From the NCBI GenBank assembly GCA_963818775.1, contig CAWFUF010000011.1, positions 806,001 through 870,000 of the forward strand: a DNA stretch of 64,000 nt, given 5' to 3'. Positions 37,511 to 46,962 of this stretch are shown in pieces. The position numbers and the translations under genes are program-made. Source of the stretch: JAMXLO01 sp963818775 (GTDB lineage: Bacteria; Pseudomonadota; Alphaproteobacteria; Acetobacterales; Acetobacteraceae). The notes under the pieces were generated by a model. That model was not told where the DNA came from and searched no databases. It worked only from the letters and a program-made list of their open reading frames with translations. Numbering within the stretch: position 1 is the first letter of the stretch; each line of letters opens with the position of its first letter.

Positions 37511-38091
37511 CCGAGCGGACGTCGCCCTGTAGAGGTCCAACGCGCGGGCCCGGCGCCTGTGTCAGGAGGACGATGAACCGCCGGGGCCCAATGGGGGCGG
37601 CACTCCGGAAGATAGCCACCCCCGCCTGGGACGCCTTGGCGCGGTGTGGCGGGCAGCGGCGATCATGCAGCGGCAGCGCGATCACCGCCGGAGGTGGCGC
37701 AGCCGAAATGCCTCGGCCAGGCGTTGCGTTGCTGCAGCGAACGCGATCGGATGATTTCACACATCGGTCGGGACCGCCGCCATGCAGCCACTGCGTCGCC
37801 ACCACGGCCCGCTCAGGGAAACCGAAAGCGAAGTAGACGAAACGTGCCGCGGTGCCCACGGAAACCCCGACCAGGTTTCTTCCGACAACCCACACAGCGG
37901 ATTTTGTCAGCGATCTGCTGGAGGCCCGCAGGGCCGCGCACGAGGCAGAGTTCTTCTGTCCGATCCTGGCTTCATCGGCGAACCAGACCTCTATCGCGGC
38001 AGGCTCGAGACCACTATTCTGCGCGACTTCTGCCGGGATGGCGGTGGGCGTGATGGCGCGACCGCGCGGTGAGCTTGCGGTAGCTCAGGGC
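37511..38091 (-). pseudogene. IS630-family transposase fragment
   Basis: Reading the minus strand from about 38091 gives ALSYRKLTARSRHHAH, then EPAAIEVWFADEARIGQKNS, matching IS630 transposases (LGYRKLSARPRHHAQ...VWFxDEARxGQK, where the Asp/Glu are catalytic). Beyond this point no coherent frame continues, and the rest to 37511 has only weak resemblance. An IS21 element inserted exactly at the LTALSY end truncates it. Limits are approximate. Confidence 0.6.
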
Positions 38092-38097
38092 TGTCAA

Positions 38098-38141
38098 GCG
38101 ACACGTAGATTTACGAGATAAGGCGACACGTAGATTTACGA
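38098..38141. repeat. Direct repeats at the IS21 end
   Basis: GCGACACGTAGATTTACGA occurs at 38098-38116 and again at 38123-38141, spaced 25 bp start to start. Such multiple terminal repeats are transposase-binding sites in IS21 elements. No copy was seen at the opposite end. Confidence 0.75.
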
Positions 38142-38348
38142 ATCCGGTGCGATATTGCGACGGATCGACTGGACATTCGCTTGTTCGGCTGAAAGGGGCC
38201 ATTCCCCCGTCCCGGCCTGGATCGACAGTGGGCGCCGCGCGCAGGTGCGGTCCATGATGCCGCATAGCGGCACCGGCGAAGCCGGCGCGAAGCGTCGTGG
38301 ACGGCACCGAGCACGGTGCCAAGATGAAGTGGCCGAGAAGGCCGCGGC

Positions 38349-39128
38349 TCAGGACCGTGGCGGCTTCAGCGCATCTTCAAGATCGCGTAGACGATAGCTG
38401 CGGCCGCGAATGTTGAGCACGTGTGAGCGGTGGAGCAGGCGATCGAGGATCGCGGAAGTGAGAAATTCGTCGCCGGCGAGTAGCTCGGTCCAGTCCCGCA
38501 CGCTCTTGTTGGTGGTGATCATGATGGCGCCCCGGCCATACCGGTAGGACACCAGCCGAAAGAACAAGCTCGCCTCCCGGCGGCTCATCGGGTCGAAGCC
38601 GAGCTCGTCGATCAGCAACAGCGCCGTCGACATGTACTTGCGGCGCTTCAATCGCACTGGGGGCAAGGCGGCGTCTGCCTTCAGCGCGGTCATCAGTTCG
38701 TCGAAGCGAAAATACTGCACCGAGAAGCCCTGTTCGACCGCGCGGATCCCAAGTCCCACCAGCAAATGCGTTTTGCCGACCCCCGGCGGCCCCTGAACCA
38801 GCACGGTTTCGCCGTTGCGCACCCAGGCACAGGTGGCCAGCGTGTCGATGCGGGAACGCTCGATCGCCGGCTGAAAGGCAAAGTCGAAGTTCTCCAGTGT
38901 CTGCCCAACCGGTAGATTGGACAGCTTGAGCGACGTCTTCACCCGACGGCCTTCACGGCCGGACAGTTCGGCCTGTAGCAGGCGATCAAGGAAGTTGTGC
39001 GCCGGAACCTCCTGGCGAACCGCCTCGGTCAGCATCTGGTCCAACTGCTCAGCCGCGTGCATGCAGCCAAGTGCCATCAGCCGGTCACGCGTCGTGTCGA
39101 TATCGAGCTTCGGCCGAGCCGCCGTCAT
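38349..39128 (-). CDS. istB: IS21 ATP-binding protein IstB
   Basis: 259 residues, intact. AAA+ ATPase motifs: Walker A QGPPGVGKTHLLVGL, Walker B ALLLIDELGFDPMSRRE, sensor-like MITTNKSV and ILDRLLHRSHVLNIRGRSYR at the C terminus. IstB delivers ATP-dependent target selection for the IstA transposase. Its start overlaps the istA stop (ATGA). Although IstB is complete, its partner is frameshifted. Confidence 0.92.
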   Translation of the reverse strand: MTAARPKLDIDTTRDRLMALGCMHAAEQLDQMLTEAVRQEVPAHNFLDRLLQAELSGREGRRVKTSLKLSNLPVGQTLENFDFAFQPAIERSRIDTLATCAWVRNGETVLVQGPPGVGKTHLLVGLGIRAVEQGFSVQYFRFDELMTALKADAALPPVRLKRRKYMSTALLLIDELGFDPMSRREASLFFRLVSYRYGRGAIMITTNKSVRDWTELLAGDEFLTSAILDRLLHRSHVLNIRGRSYRLRDLEDALKPPRS

Positions 39129-40389
39129 CGGGCGACCTCCGCCAGTGCCGCATAGTATTCGATCGAGCGATGAGCGACCGACGCGGTCGCCAGCTCCATG
39201 ATCTTTGCTCCCATCCGCCCCAGCGGCGGGGGCGCCATGACCCGCAGCGTGCTCGTTCCGTCATAGTGGGCAGGATCCATCACCAACCGCGCCGGCGTAT
39301 GGCGTTGGTGGACGGCGAGCATACGACAGTCCTTGAGGATCTGCACCGTGCGCGCGCAGCCACGCACTTCCACCCGCTCGCCGATATGCGCGAATGGCAC
39401 GCTGTACTGCCGCCCTTCGAAGGCAACCAGGCAGTCGATCCCGACCATGCGCACACCGACATCGTCAAACGGTTCCGGCAGGACCTCGGGCAAAGGTGTC
39501 AGCTTCGGGCGTTCCGCCGCCCAGCTCTCCGCCACCGTCAGGCCCGTTGCCGGGCAAACCAGCTGGTTCGACCGAGCTGTCAGTTGCGCGTCCGTCCATT
39601 GCTGTAGGTCCTCGAGACTGCTCCATGGATATCGCCGAGGATCGATGGCGAACCGCTGGTCGCGCACCCGTCGCTCGATCTTCCCCTTGCATTGTGGCTG
39701 CCGGGGTGGGCATGCATCGACATGAAAGCGTAGCGTCATCGCGTAACGGCGATAGCTCTTGTTGATGAGGCCCCAGGCCCCGGCACCTCTGACTATCGCG
39801 GTCTTCTCTCGTTGTCGATGCGCACTGTCGCCGGTACCCCGCCAAGCCGGCGGAAGGCCTCGCTATGACAACCGAGCCAGGACAGCATGTCCTTGCTCTC
39901 GGACCAGACGATCGCGTCCTTGCGGCTGTGCGACAGAACCATCTTGAACGCGATCAGGTTCTTTACCTCGCCGCCGATCACCACCTGTGGGAAGTGCGCC
40001 CAATCCGCCTGTGCCTGGACGCCAGGTGGCGTCTCAACACGGCGCCGCGCCCGGATCGCCGGTGCCGGATAATGCTTCGCCCAAAACCGCTGCACAGACC
40101 GCAGGCTACCGTCATACCCGTGTTCCGCCACCAACCAGCTGTGCAGTGCCGCCAGATTGAGCGCTCCGTCCCGCTGGCTCTGCCGCCAATGCTCGATCGC
40201 CTCGGCCTGCGGTGCCGCTTTGAATGGCTGCATGCCGCGACCGTCCACCGCGCCGGTCACCATCCGCGACACGTGGTAACGTACGGACCCCTCGGTCACG
40301 CCCATCAGACGCGCCCCCGCTGTGTTGGTCGTCCCACGCGACACCAGCGTCTTGATCGTCACGCGCGCCTCCCGATCCAGCCGGGTCAT
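39125..40389 (-). pseudogene. istA: IS21 transposase istA, frameshifted by a GA dinucleotide gain
   Basis: From ATG 40389 (GGAGAGG upstream) the frame has MTRLDREARVTIKTL, GVTEGSVRYHVSRM and the DDE start AQADWAHFPQVVIGG. At about 39800 the expected RIDNEKTA instead reads RIDNERRPR-stop, because GAGAGA replaces GAGA; the other frame continues with FHVDACPPRQPQCKGKIER to the stop at 39125. So two extra bases broke the gene. All key parts (HTH, DDE core, C terminus) are otherwise readable. Confidence 0.88.
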
Positions 40390-40450
40390 CCGCCTCTCCG
40401 CCCCATTCGGAACGGAGAAACAACCTACCCAAACGAGCTGTCGCGCTACA

Positions 40451-40690
40451 CCGACCACGTAAGGCACCAGATGCGCCAGCAGGGCATCGACTCGATGCCC
40501 TCGTTGGACAACAGCCGGTCCACCTGCTTGACTGCGTGCTTGGTCAGTCGCCTGCGTGCCAGCGCCGGACCCTGGCCGATCAGGCCGACCGCCAGCGACG
40601 CGGACTGGATCGCCCCGAGCGTGGCCCGGCCAAAGACTTCACCCGTTTGCGTGCAGGTCGTCGCCAAACAGCGTGTCGAGGAAGCCCTGA
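40451..40690 (-). pseudogene. IS4-family transposase N-terminal fragment
   Basis: The minus strand reads FGRATLGAIQSASLAVGLIG and KHAVKQVDRLLSNEGI, typical of the N-terminal segment of IS4-like transposases; a frame change brings in LVPYVVG just before the IS21 end. Upstream the frame shifts again. Only about 80 residues remain, cut off by the IS21 element. Confidence 0.65.
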
Positions 40691-41214
40691 ACACCGTCAA
40701 ACGACAGTGGCTGCCGCAATCGCCATGGCATGGGCCCCAGCGCAGGATGACATGGTCATGGAAACGCGCCTCGACCGGACGGGGGTCGAAGCCGCCGCAA
40801 ATAACATCATTCGAACCGCACGCGCGACCGCCAGATTCTTTCCGCAAACAGCGCCAAGGCGATCTGATTCTTTTCAGTCAGATATTATCGATCCGGAATG
40901 ATGGGAGGCGTGAGGGTCACGCTGCAAAACGGGCCCCTTCACTAACGGAAGGCGGCGCGGAGTTGAATTAAGCGCGCGGCTTGCGTAATGTTCGCCCGTT
41001 GATCCGGTTCACGGGCATATGTCCTTCGCTTGAAGGACAGCATGCACTGCCCCACGCGTCGGCAGGAGGGAAACGCGTGGCACCGCCATTTGTGGGGGAC
41101 CGTCGAGGCTGGTTGCCTGGGCCGCCCGGTTGAAGGCTCTTCTGCCACCCCGCTTTCAGCATGCGCTGGGGCGCGGTCGCGTGCGTGTGACGATAACGTA
41201 GCGTCGGGGTTCAT
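40691..41214. other. Intergenic stretch upstream of the glycan locus
   Basis: About 520 bp with no recognisable gene. The first part may be further IS4 debris. The last 200 bp probably hold the promoter of the C-methyltransferase gene, but no motif was recognised. Confidence 0.45.
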
Positions 41215-42453
41215 ATGTGGCAAACATACACGGCATTAGAGCGCTGTCGGGTCAGCGGCAGCAAGATGCTCGTCCCGGTTCTTGACCTGGGAGAGCAGGC
41301 ACTCACCGGTGTGTTTCCGCGCAGCGAGACCGAAAATGTGACTACTGGGCCTTTGCGATTGGTCTGGTGCCCCGAGTCCAAGCTTCTCCAACTAGCTCAC
41401 TCCTATGACCTCGGCGAGATGTACGGGGACAATTATGGCTACCGCTCCGGACTGAATCAAAGCATGGTCCGCCACCTGACGCAGAAGGTTCGTGAACTGG
41501 AACGGATCGTTGACCTGAAACCGGGCGACACAGTGCTCGACATTGGCAGCAACGACGCGACATCGCTAAAGGCCTACAATGTGCCCGGGCTGCGGCGCGT
41601 CGGTATCGACCCGACTGCCGCCAAGTTCCGGCAGTACTATCCCGATGACGTTGCGTTGGTGCCAGACTTTTTCTCGGCCGAGCTGTTTTTTCGCAGCGGA
41701 TTGCAGCAGGCCCGCGTCGTTACTTCCATTGCGATGTTCTATGACCTGGAGCACCCGATTAGTTTTGCGCAGGAGATCGAGCGGATACTGGCACCGGATG
41801 GCATTTGGCATTTTGAGCAGAGCTATATGCCCTCCATGTTGCGCATGACCTCTTATGACACCGTGTGTCATGAGCACCTCGAGTATTACTCACTGGGGGT
41901 GGTAATGCACATCCTGGATGCAGCTGGGATGCGTGCATTGGACGTCAAAATGAACGCGGTGAACGGTGGCAGCTTTGCGGTGACAGCCGTCCGAAAGGGG
42001 GACTCGCGTCGAGGCTCGGAGCGTTTGATTGCCTGGCTGCTTGAGCAGGAGGAGGGAATGGGGTTGGACACGACGCGCCCATATCGCGATTTCGAGGAGC
42101 GCGTGTACCGCCACCGTGCCGACCTACTGCGTTTACTGCAGACGTTGGCAGCCGACGGCAAGAAGGTGATCGGCTACGGCGCCTCTACGAAGGGCAATGT
42201 GGTGCTGCAATTCTGTGGTGTAACCAGGAATGAAGTGGCTGCGATCGCCGAAGTCAATCCTGACAAGTTTGGTGCATTCACCCCAGGCACACGCATTCCA
42301 ATCATACCCGAAGTGGAGGCGCGTGACATGAAACCGGACTATTTTCTCGTGCTGCCCTGGCACTTCAAGGAAGGCATCCTTCAGCGCGAGGCAAAGTTCC
42401 TCGCTGAGGGTGGACGTATGATCTTCCCATTCCCAGAAATCGAGATCGTCTGA
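41215..42453 (+). CDS. SAM-dependent C-methyltransferase (Methyltransf_13/14 type)
   Basis: 412 residues with the three-part layout of NDP-hexose C-methyltransferases. The N-terminal putative zinc-binding part has VPVLDLGEQALTGVFPRSE; it keeps one Cys in CRVSGS and one in LVWCPESK, while the usual CxxC partners are missing. The SAM domain has VLDIGSNDATSLKAY, and the C-terminal domain has CHEHLEYYSLGVVMHILDAA, YGASTKGNVVLQFCG and DYFLVLPWHFKEGI. It likely methylates a deoxysugar nucleotide for the nearby glycan locus. It is the first plus-strand gene of that locus. Confidence 0.88.
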   Translation: MWQTYTALERCRVSGSKMLVPVLDLGEQALTGVFPRSETENVTTGPLRLVWCPESKLLQLAHSYDLGEMYGDNYGYRSGLNQSMVRHLTQKVRELERIVDLKPGDTVLDIGSNDATSLKAYNVPGLRRVGIDPTAAKFRQYYPDDVALVPDFFSAELFFRSGLQQARVVTSIAMFYDLEHPISFAQEIERILAPDGIWHFEQSYMPSMLRMTSYDTVCHEHLEYYSLGVVMHILDAAGMRALDVKMNAVNGGSFAVTAVRKGDSRRGSERLIAWLLEQEEGMGLDTTRPYRDFEERVYRHRADLLRLLQTLAADGKKVIGYGASTKGNVVLQFCGVTRNEVAAIAEVNPDKFGAFTPGTRIPIIPEVEARDMKPDYFLVLPWHFKEGILQREAKFLAEGGRMIFPFPEIEIV

Positions 42454-42775
42454 TGGCAAGTCGCGCTTAACGGACGAAACGTTGAATGCGCGTTGCAATC
42501 GCACCGAAGGGCGCTGCGTGGGTCAGGCTTCAAAGGCGCTCCGAACGCAGCCGAATCCGCACGCCGTGCTTTTGGTTCGGAAGTGGGTCGGGCAGTGCAC
42601 TGCAATCAGCTCGAACCAGGGGCGGCACGCGCTAATGCGCCGGAGCCCGGGCTTGGCTTGTGGGCGGCGGCACCACTTGGAAAATGCAGCCGTCATTGAA
42701 AAGTCTGCCTGCGGACAGTAGCCTTGGTCGTTTCCGTCTGAGGCCGCATACTAGGTCATATAGCTGACCTGCTGC
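42454..42775. other. Gap between convergent genes, nothing recognised
   Basis: About 320 bp lie between the methyltransferase stop and the repeat-protein stop. Short open frames exist but have no family signal; no terminator hairpin was recognised. Confidence 0.45.
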
Positions 42776-44155
42776 TCACGCCAGCGCAATGTTGCTTGCG
42801 TGCAGCGATCCTGCCTCGACCCCGGGCAGCACCAACGAACTGCCATTGCCCAGACTGATCATCGCCCCACCGGAGACCGCCGAGGTCGCCGCCTGCACGT
42901 CGGCGAAGGATGCGAACTGTGCCTTGCTGAACTCGATCATGTCCTGCATCGGGTTAAATCCGCTGATCGTATGCGAACCGGCCGCAAAACTGCTGAACAC
43001 GAACTCATCTGGTGACGGCGGTGTCGCCGCCAGGGTCTCGTTGGCCGACGCGCTGTAGATGAAACGTAAATTATTGTCGAGGAGATTCCACCCTGTGCCG
43101 GGATTGCCCACAAGACCGCCGCCGATGACGTTGAGGCCGCTCATGTCCCACAGCGCGACAGACCCGTTGTCGTTCTGAAAGGTGATGTCGGTGTTACCCG
43201 TGCCCTTGACGTGCCAAGTCGGCCCGGGATTACCCACAAGACCACCGCCGATGACTTTGGTGCCGCTCATGTCCCACAGCGCGACCGAGCCGTCGGTGCT
43301 CTGAAAGACGATGTCGGTGTTACCGTCGCCGAAGAAATCGCCCGTGCCCTTGATTTGCCAGCCCGCCCCGGGGTTCGCCACGACACCACCGCCGACAACG
43401 TTGGTACCGCTCATGTCCCATAGCGCGACCGCCCCGTCGGTGTTCTGCAGGAGGATGGCGGAGTTACCGCCGAAGAAATCGCCCGTGCCCTCGATCTGCC
43501 AGCCTGGCCCGGGGTTCGGCACAAGACCGCCGCCGACAACGTTGATGCCGCTCATGTCCCACAGCGCAACCGCCCCGTCGGTGTTCTGAAAGACGATGTC
43601 GGTGCTACCGTCGTCGGAGAAAACGCCCGTGCCCTTGATTTCCCAGCCCGGCCCGGGGTTCGCCACAAGACCACCGCCGACAATGCTGGTGCCGTTCATG
43701 TCCCACAGCGCGACCGACCCGTCGGTGTTCTGTAAGACGATGCCGGGGCTACCATCGGCGAAGAAACCAGGTGCAGCCGATGCAGCCCAGGAGCCGTCGC
43801 TGACTAATCTATACCAGGCGCCGGTTGCAGCATCCTGGCCATACAAAGTGTTGTTGTAATATTCCAGTTTGGCGGTACCCCCGCCCTCAAAGACCGGCGA
43901 TCCGTTTACTAGCGCAACGTCACCGGCGGCTGAAATAGTGTAGACATTCCCCAAGTCATCGGTGAAGGAGCCAGAACCGGGCGTGATGGCTGTGCTGCCG
44001 GCCGTGCCCTCGACGTCCCAGGTCGGCCCGGGGTTCGCCACAAGACCGCCGGCGATGATCGTTGTGCCGCTCATGTCCCAGAGCGCGACCGACCCGTCGG
44101 TGTTCTGCAAGACGAAGTCGCTGTTGCCGTCGCCGAAGAAATCGTTCTTGCTCAT
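42776..44155 (-). CDS. FG-GAP/VCBS-like repeat protein with type I secretion-like C terminus
   Basis: 459 residues. Six copies of a roughly 45-residue repeat are visible, built on DGSVALWDMSGTNVVGGGLV, NPGPGWQIKGTGDFFGDGNT and a variable VFQNT start; copy one is near the N terminus, then a divergent block (60-125), then five in tandem (130-365). The acidic loops DGSVALWD and FFGDGN resemble Ca-binding blades of FG-GAP propellers. The last about 75 residues (FSKAQFASFADVQAATSAVS, MISLGNGSSLVLPGVEAGSL) match C-terminal export segments of type I-secreted adhesins, and there is no signal peptide. It is probably a secreted surface or adhesin protein. GAGGAC lies upstream. Confidence 0.85.
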   Translation of the reverse strand: MSKNDFFGDGNSDFVLQNTDGSVALWDMSGTTIIAGGLVANPGPTWDVEGTAGSTAITPGSGSFTDDLGNVYTISAAGDVALVNGSPVFEGGGTAKLEYYNNTLYGQDAATGAWYRLVSDGSWAASAAPGFFADGSPGIVLQNTDGSVALWDMNGTSIVGGGLVANPGPGWEIKGTGVFSDDGSTDIVFQNTDGAVALWDMSGINVVGGGLVPNPGPGWQIEGTGDFFGGNSAILLQNTDGAVALWDMSGTNVVGGGVVANPGAGWQIKGTGDFFGDGNTDIVFQSTDGSVALWDMSGTKVIGGGLVGNPGPTWHVKGTGNTDITFQNDNGSVALWDMSGLNVIGGGLVGNPGTGWNLLDNNLRFIYSASANETLAATPPSPDEFVFSSFAAGSHTISGFNPMQDMIEFSKAQFASFADVQAATSAVSGGAMISLGNGSSLVLPGVEAGSLHASNIALA

Positions 44156-44501
44156 CGTCGTGCTTGTCCTCTTCTTGTCCCGGATCGCCGCCCCGGAGAG
44201 GCATATCGTAGAGAGCTGCCAGTGTCACAGACGGAATAATGGGGATATAATATCAAATTAACGCTAGCTCGGCCCGAGCCTCCCTCGCCGGGCATCAGGA
44301 CGACGGTCATCTGTGTCGGCCTGTCACATTGGGGCGCGACTCACCGCTATCCAAACCGGTAGCCAAGATTTGCGACGCATCATGCTCATTGCCTGTAAGG
44401 CGGCCGCAAGTCTGGCGTGTGGTGTGGCTCCGTAATACAACCTATAGCGGCCGCGATCTCAGCGGTCCGCGCTGGACAGCGCGGCGACCATGCAGTAGGG
44501 T
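44156..44501. other. Gap, nothing recognised
   Basis: About 345 bp upstream of the repeat-protein gene and downstream of an FkbM gene. No gene or clear regulatory site was recognised; it must hold the repeat-protein promoter. Confidence 0.45.
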
Positions 44502-45659
44502 TCAGCTGAGTGAAAAAGCAACTTTAATTGCAGCGACGTGATCGCTAAAGGCCTCACTCGAGATCCTAACTTCTTCAAGCCACTCGGATTGTTCCTGTGG
44601 TGTGAGGGGCCGGACGGCATAATTGGTCAGTCGTCGGAATAGTATGGCGCTGGCTTCGTTCGGTACGGCTAAGATATCTGAAACTGGGCTGATTTGCAGT
44701 TCGTCTTCAAGGTGCGGCGACAGCACGGTGCCTCGAAGCACGTAAAGCTCATACCCGGCAAGCGAGACGAATTTTTTCAGAGCGAACGCCTTTTCGGGTT
44801 GATCGGTCGCGACCTGAATTGACTCAAAAACGAATATTGGGCGATTCTCTGCGAGAAGACGCTGTGCGCCGCGCAGGGCAGCTAATTCGTGACCTTCAAC
44901 ATCGATCTTCATCGCGACGGGTCTCTGGATAAAATCTGGGCTCTCTAATTCAATTAGATCCATGATAGTATCCAGTTGCACGCCCGTCGCCTGTGATGCG
45001 GTTTTTCCTGTCGAAACCTGAGCCCACGCTTCATCACCGGTGTACGAGACAAGGCCATCGTGATCCGTTACAGCCGCTTGGACTACTCGGAAGCGATCTA
45101 GCCGGTTCAGCGAAGCAGCCAGGATTAACTTCATTGCATTGCGGGGCAGCATCTCGATTGCAATGACACGGCTGCCCGTTGCTGCAACCGGCACGCAAAC
45201 CGTTCCTATGTTGGCGCCGAGATCAATGAGTGTTCCGCCACCCGAAAGGATCTGAACCAGTAGGCGCGCGACATCGCTATAGTATTTGGTATCGATAACC
45301 CACCGGTCATAAGCGGGCGGGTCTTTGCCTTCTACGACGATCTGGAATGTCGCTCCCTCGTGGCCTGTGATTGATACGGCGTGAAACTCTGGAGGCAGCG
45401 CGAATGGCCGAGGCAGACCCTTTGGCTTTTCATTCAGGCCGGCCTTGACTTGGTTCGCTTGCTCTTCCTTCGCGTTGAGGGCTTCGGTCGCCTCCTTCAG
45501 CAGATGGAGTGTTGCGTCCATCTGAGATTCTGCTTCGGCGAGTTGGGCAAGAGCGCAGTCCCGCTCCGCGAACGCCTGGTCACGCTGCCAAAACGGGCGC
45601 CGAATTAGCGGCAGGCGACGGTGGATTTGCAACTGGCTCGTGATTTGCCTGATTTTCAT
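44502..45659 (-). CDS. FkbM-family methyltransferase with N-terminal coiled coil
   Basis: 385 residues. Residues about 25-80 are rich in Ala, Glu, Gln and Leu (LAQLAEAESQMDATLHLLKE and ALNAKEEQANQVKAG) and should form a coiled coil. The FkbM domain follows: SAM motif LIDLGANIGTVCVPVA, VIAIEMLPRN, VAMKIDVEGHELAALRGAQR. FkbM enzymes O-methylate sugar or polyketide hydroxyls. It is divergent from the first glycosyltransferase, with a 103-bp shared upstream region. The start at 45659 has no clear ribosome-binding site. Confidence 0.87.
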   Translation of the reverse strand: MKIRQITSQLQIHRRLPLIRRPFWQRDQAFAERDCALAQLAEAESQMDATLHLLKEATEALNAKEEQANQVKAGLNEKPKGLPRPFALPPEFHAVSITGHEGATFQIVVEGKDPPAYDRWVIDTKYYSDVARLLVQILSGGGTLIDLGANIGTVCVPVAATGSRVIAIEMLPRNAMKLILAASLNRLDRFRVVQAAVTDHDGLVSYTGDEAWAQVSTGKTASQATGVQLDTIMDLIELESPDFIQRPVAMKIDVEGHELAALRGAQRLLAENRPIFVFESIQVATDQPEKAFALKKFVSLAGYELYVLRGTVLSPHLEDELQISPVSDILAVPNEASAILFRRLTNYAVRPLTPQEQSEWLEEVRISSEAFSDHVAAIKVAFSLS

Positions 45660-45762
45660 TGGCGTGAGCCGTATCCTTGGGGAGCCATGAGTGCCAGCTT
45701 GCGTTTGCGCTGTCTCATGCTTAGAGAAGGGATGACTGCTTTGAGAGTGTCTTCGTCATTCC

Positions 45763-46962
45763 GTGATGCCATCAAGAGTGCCTAAAATCGCGGTTCTGTT
45801 GCCGCCCGCACCGCAACCTAATGTAGTTGCAGGCGCCCTTTCGCTCGTCCGCTCGTTGTCCGAAGAGTGCGGTGTTCGCGTCGCAGTTGGGCTGCCGAGG
45901 ACAGCGGTTGACGATTGGGAGAATATGGCATCGTGCTTTCGTGCTTCCGTGATGTCGGTCAGTGTACGGACGCTCACCTGGACCGAACTTCCACGCGACG
46001 TTGTGATAAGAATGTTCGGTTCGGATCTTGACGTGCCATCCGAAGTCTCGTCGATCCAAGTTCCACATGATCGCGCCTGGTCGTTCGCCGACTGTAGCGG
46101 TTGGATATTGTTCGGCGATACAACGTTGGGTGCAACGGCTTGGTTGCGACCGGCAATTGTCGTGGCACCGCAGTTGGCCGAACGATATACGCCGGCATTT
46201 GCTGGCCAACAGGACGTCGAGCGTCGGATCGATACATTCCTTTCCTGGCGGAGTGCGCGTGCTGTCCTGGGAACCACTGTCGCTGACCGCAGAGATCTTG
46301 TCTCCTATGCCGGAATGCATCCTGATCGCGTCAGGCCCCGGCCGCCATTTGATGACGTGTCACCATCTACAGGAGACCAAGTGACTCCGGCAATGGACAG
46401 TCCCGCAATCATTTGGCATCCCGCATACCCATGGCCAGCTCCGGCAACTAGCGCCGCGATCGCGTGGCGTGAGTATCTTGAAACGGGGGGCAGGCTGCAG
46501 TTGCTGATTGTTGGCCGCCATGCTGATGCGGTTGCTTCGGCACCATCCGTCTCTAGCATACTTGACGACTGTTCGAGGATCGGCGGCCGCTGGCACACGC
46601 GTTCGATTTTGCCGGGGCGCCGGCTGGATCGGCTGCTGGATCGTGCGCGGATTCTCTGGAATCCGACTGTTGCCGATGACAGCCACTGGCTGGTGGCTCG
46701 GTCGTTGGCGCGGGGCATCCCGGCCGTGGTCGCAGATGCGCCACACATGCGTGATGGCTTGCAAGGAGATATCACCTCAATCCCCACACTATGGACTTAC
46801 CCCGCGCACGACACTGTGGCAGCCGCGGCGGCCCTGTCGGCTGCGTCCACTGCCCCGACGGTCAAGGGGGCGCCATTATTACCTCTGCGTCCCGACTTCA
46901 CTCCGGCGGTATCGTGGCGCGAGACGCTGGATGCGCTTCGGCTTCACGCCAGTGACGCTTGA
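45763..46962 (+). CDS. Glycosyltransferase-like protein
   Basis: 399 residues (ATG 45766 is an alternative). The fold looks like GT-B: an N-terminal part KIAVLLPPAPQPNVVAGALS and a C-terminal part with SPAIIWHPAYPWP and LDRLLDRARILWNPTVADDS, followed by LVARSLARGIPAVVADAPHM, which resembles the donor-binding helix of family 4. The usual ExxxxxGxPV motif is only partly conserved (RSLARGIPAV), so the donor is uncertain. It overlaps the next glycosyltransferase start by 11 nt, beginning a coupled operon. Annotation as glycosyltransferase is an inference from weak motifs and context. Confidence 0.7.
   Translation: MMPSRVPKIAVLLPPAPQPNVVAGALSLVRSLSEECGVRVAVGLPRTAVDDWENMASCFRASVMSVSVRTLTWTELPRDVVIRMFGSDLDVPSEVSSIQVPHDRAWSFADCSGWILFGDTTLGATAWLRPAIVVAPQLAERYTPAFAGQQDVERRIDTFLSWRSARAVLGTTVADRRDLVSYAGMHPDRVRPRPPFDDVSPSTGDQVTPAMDSPAIIWHPAYPWPAPATSAAIAWREYLETGGRLQLLIVGRHADAVASAPSVSSILDDCSRIGGRWHTRSILPGRRLDRLLDRARILWNPTVADDSHWLVARSLARGIPAVVADAPHMRDGLQGDITSIPTLWTYPAHDTVAAAAALSAASTAPTVKGAPLLPLRPDFTPAVSWRETLDALRLHASDA

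Larger units (their letters stand above)
38092..40450 (-). mobile_element. IS21-family element
   Basis: Encodes istA-istB on the minus strand. The 38092 end begins TGTCAAGCGACACGTAG, and the other end (complement at 40450) begins TGTAGCGCGACAGCTCG; 12 of 17 bases agree, consistent with IS21 ends. The left end carries two 19-bp direct repeats (GCGACACGTAGATTTACGA), a known IS21 feature. Length is 2359 bp. Flanking sequence is IS630 on one side and IS4 on the other, and no target duplication is seen, so rearrangement after insertion is likely. Confidence 0.75.
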
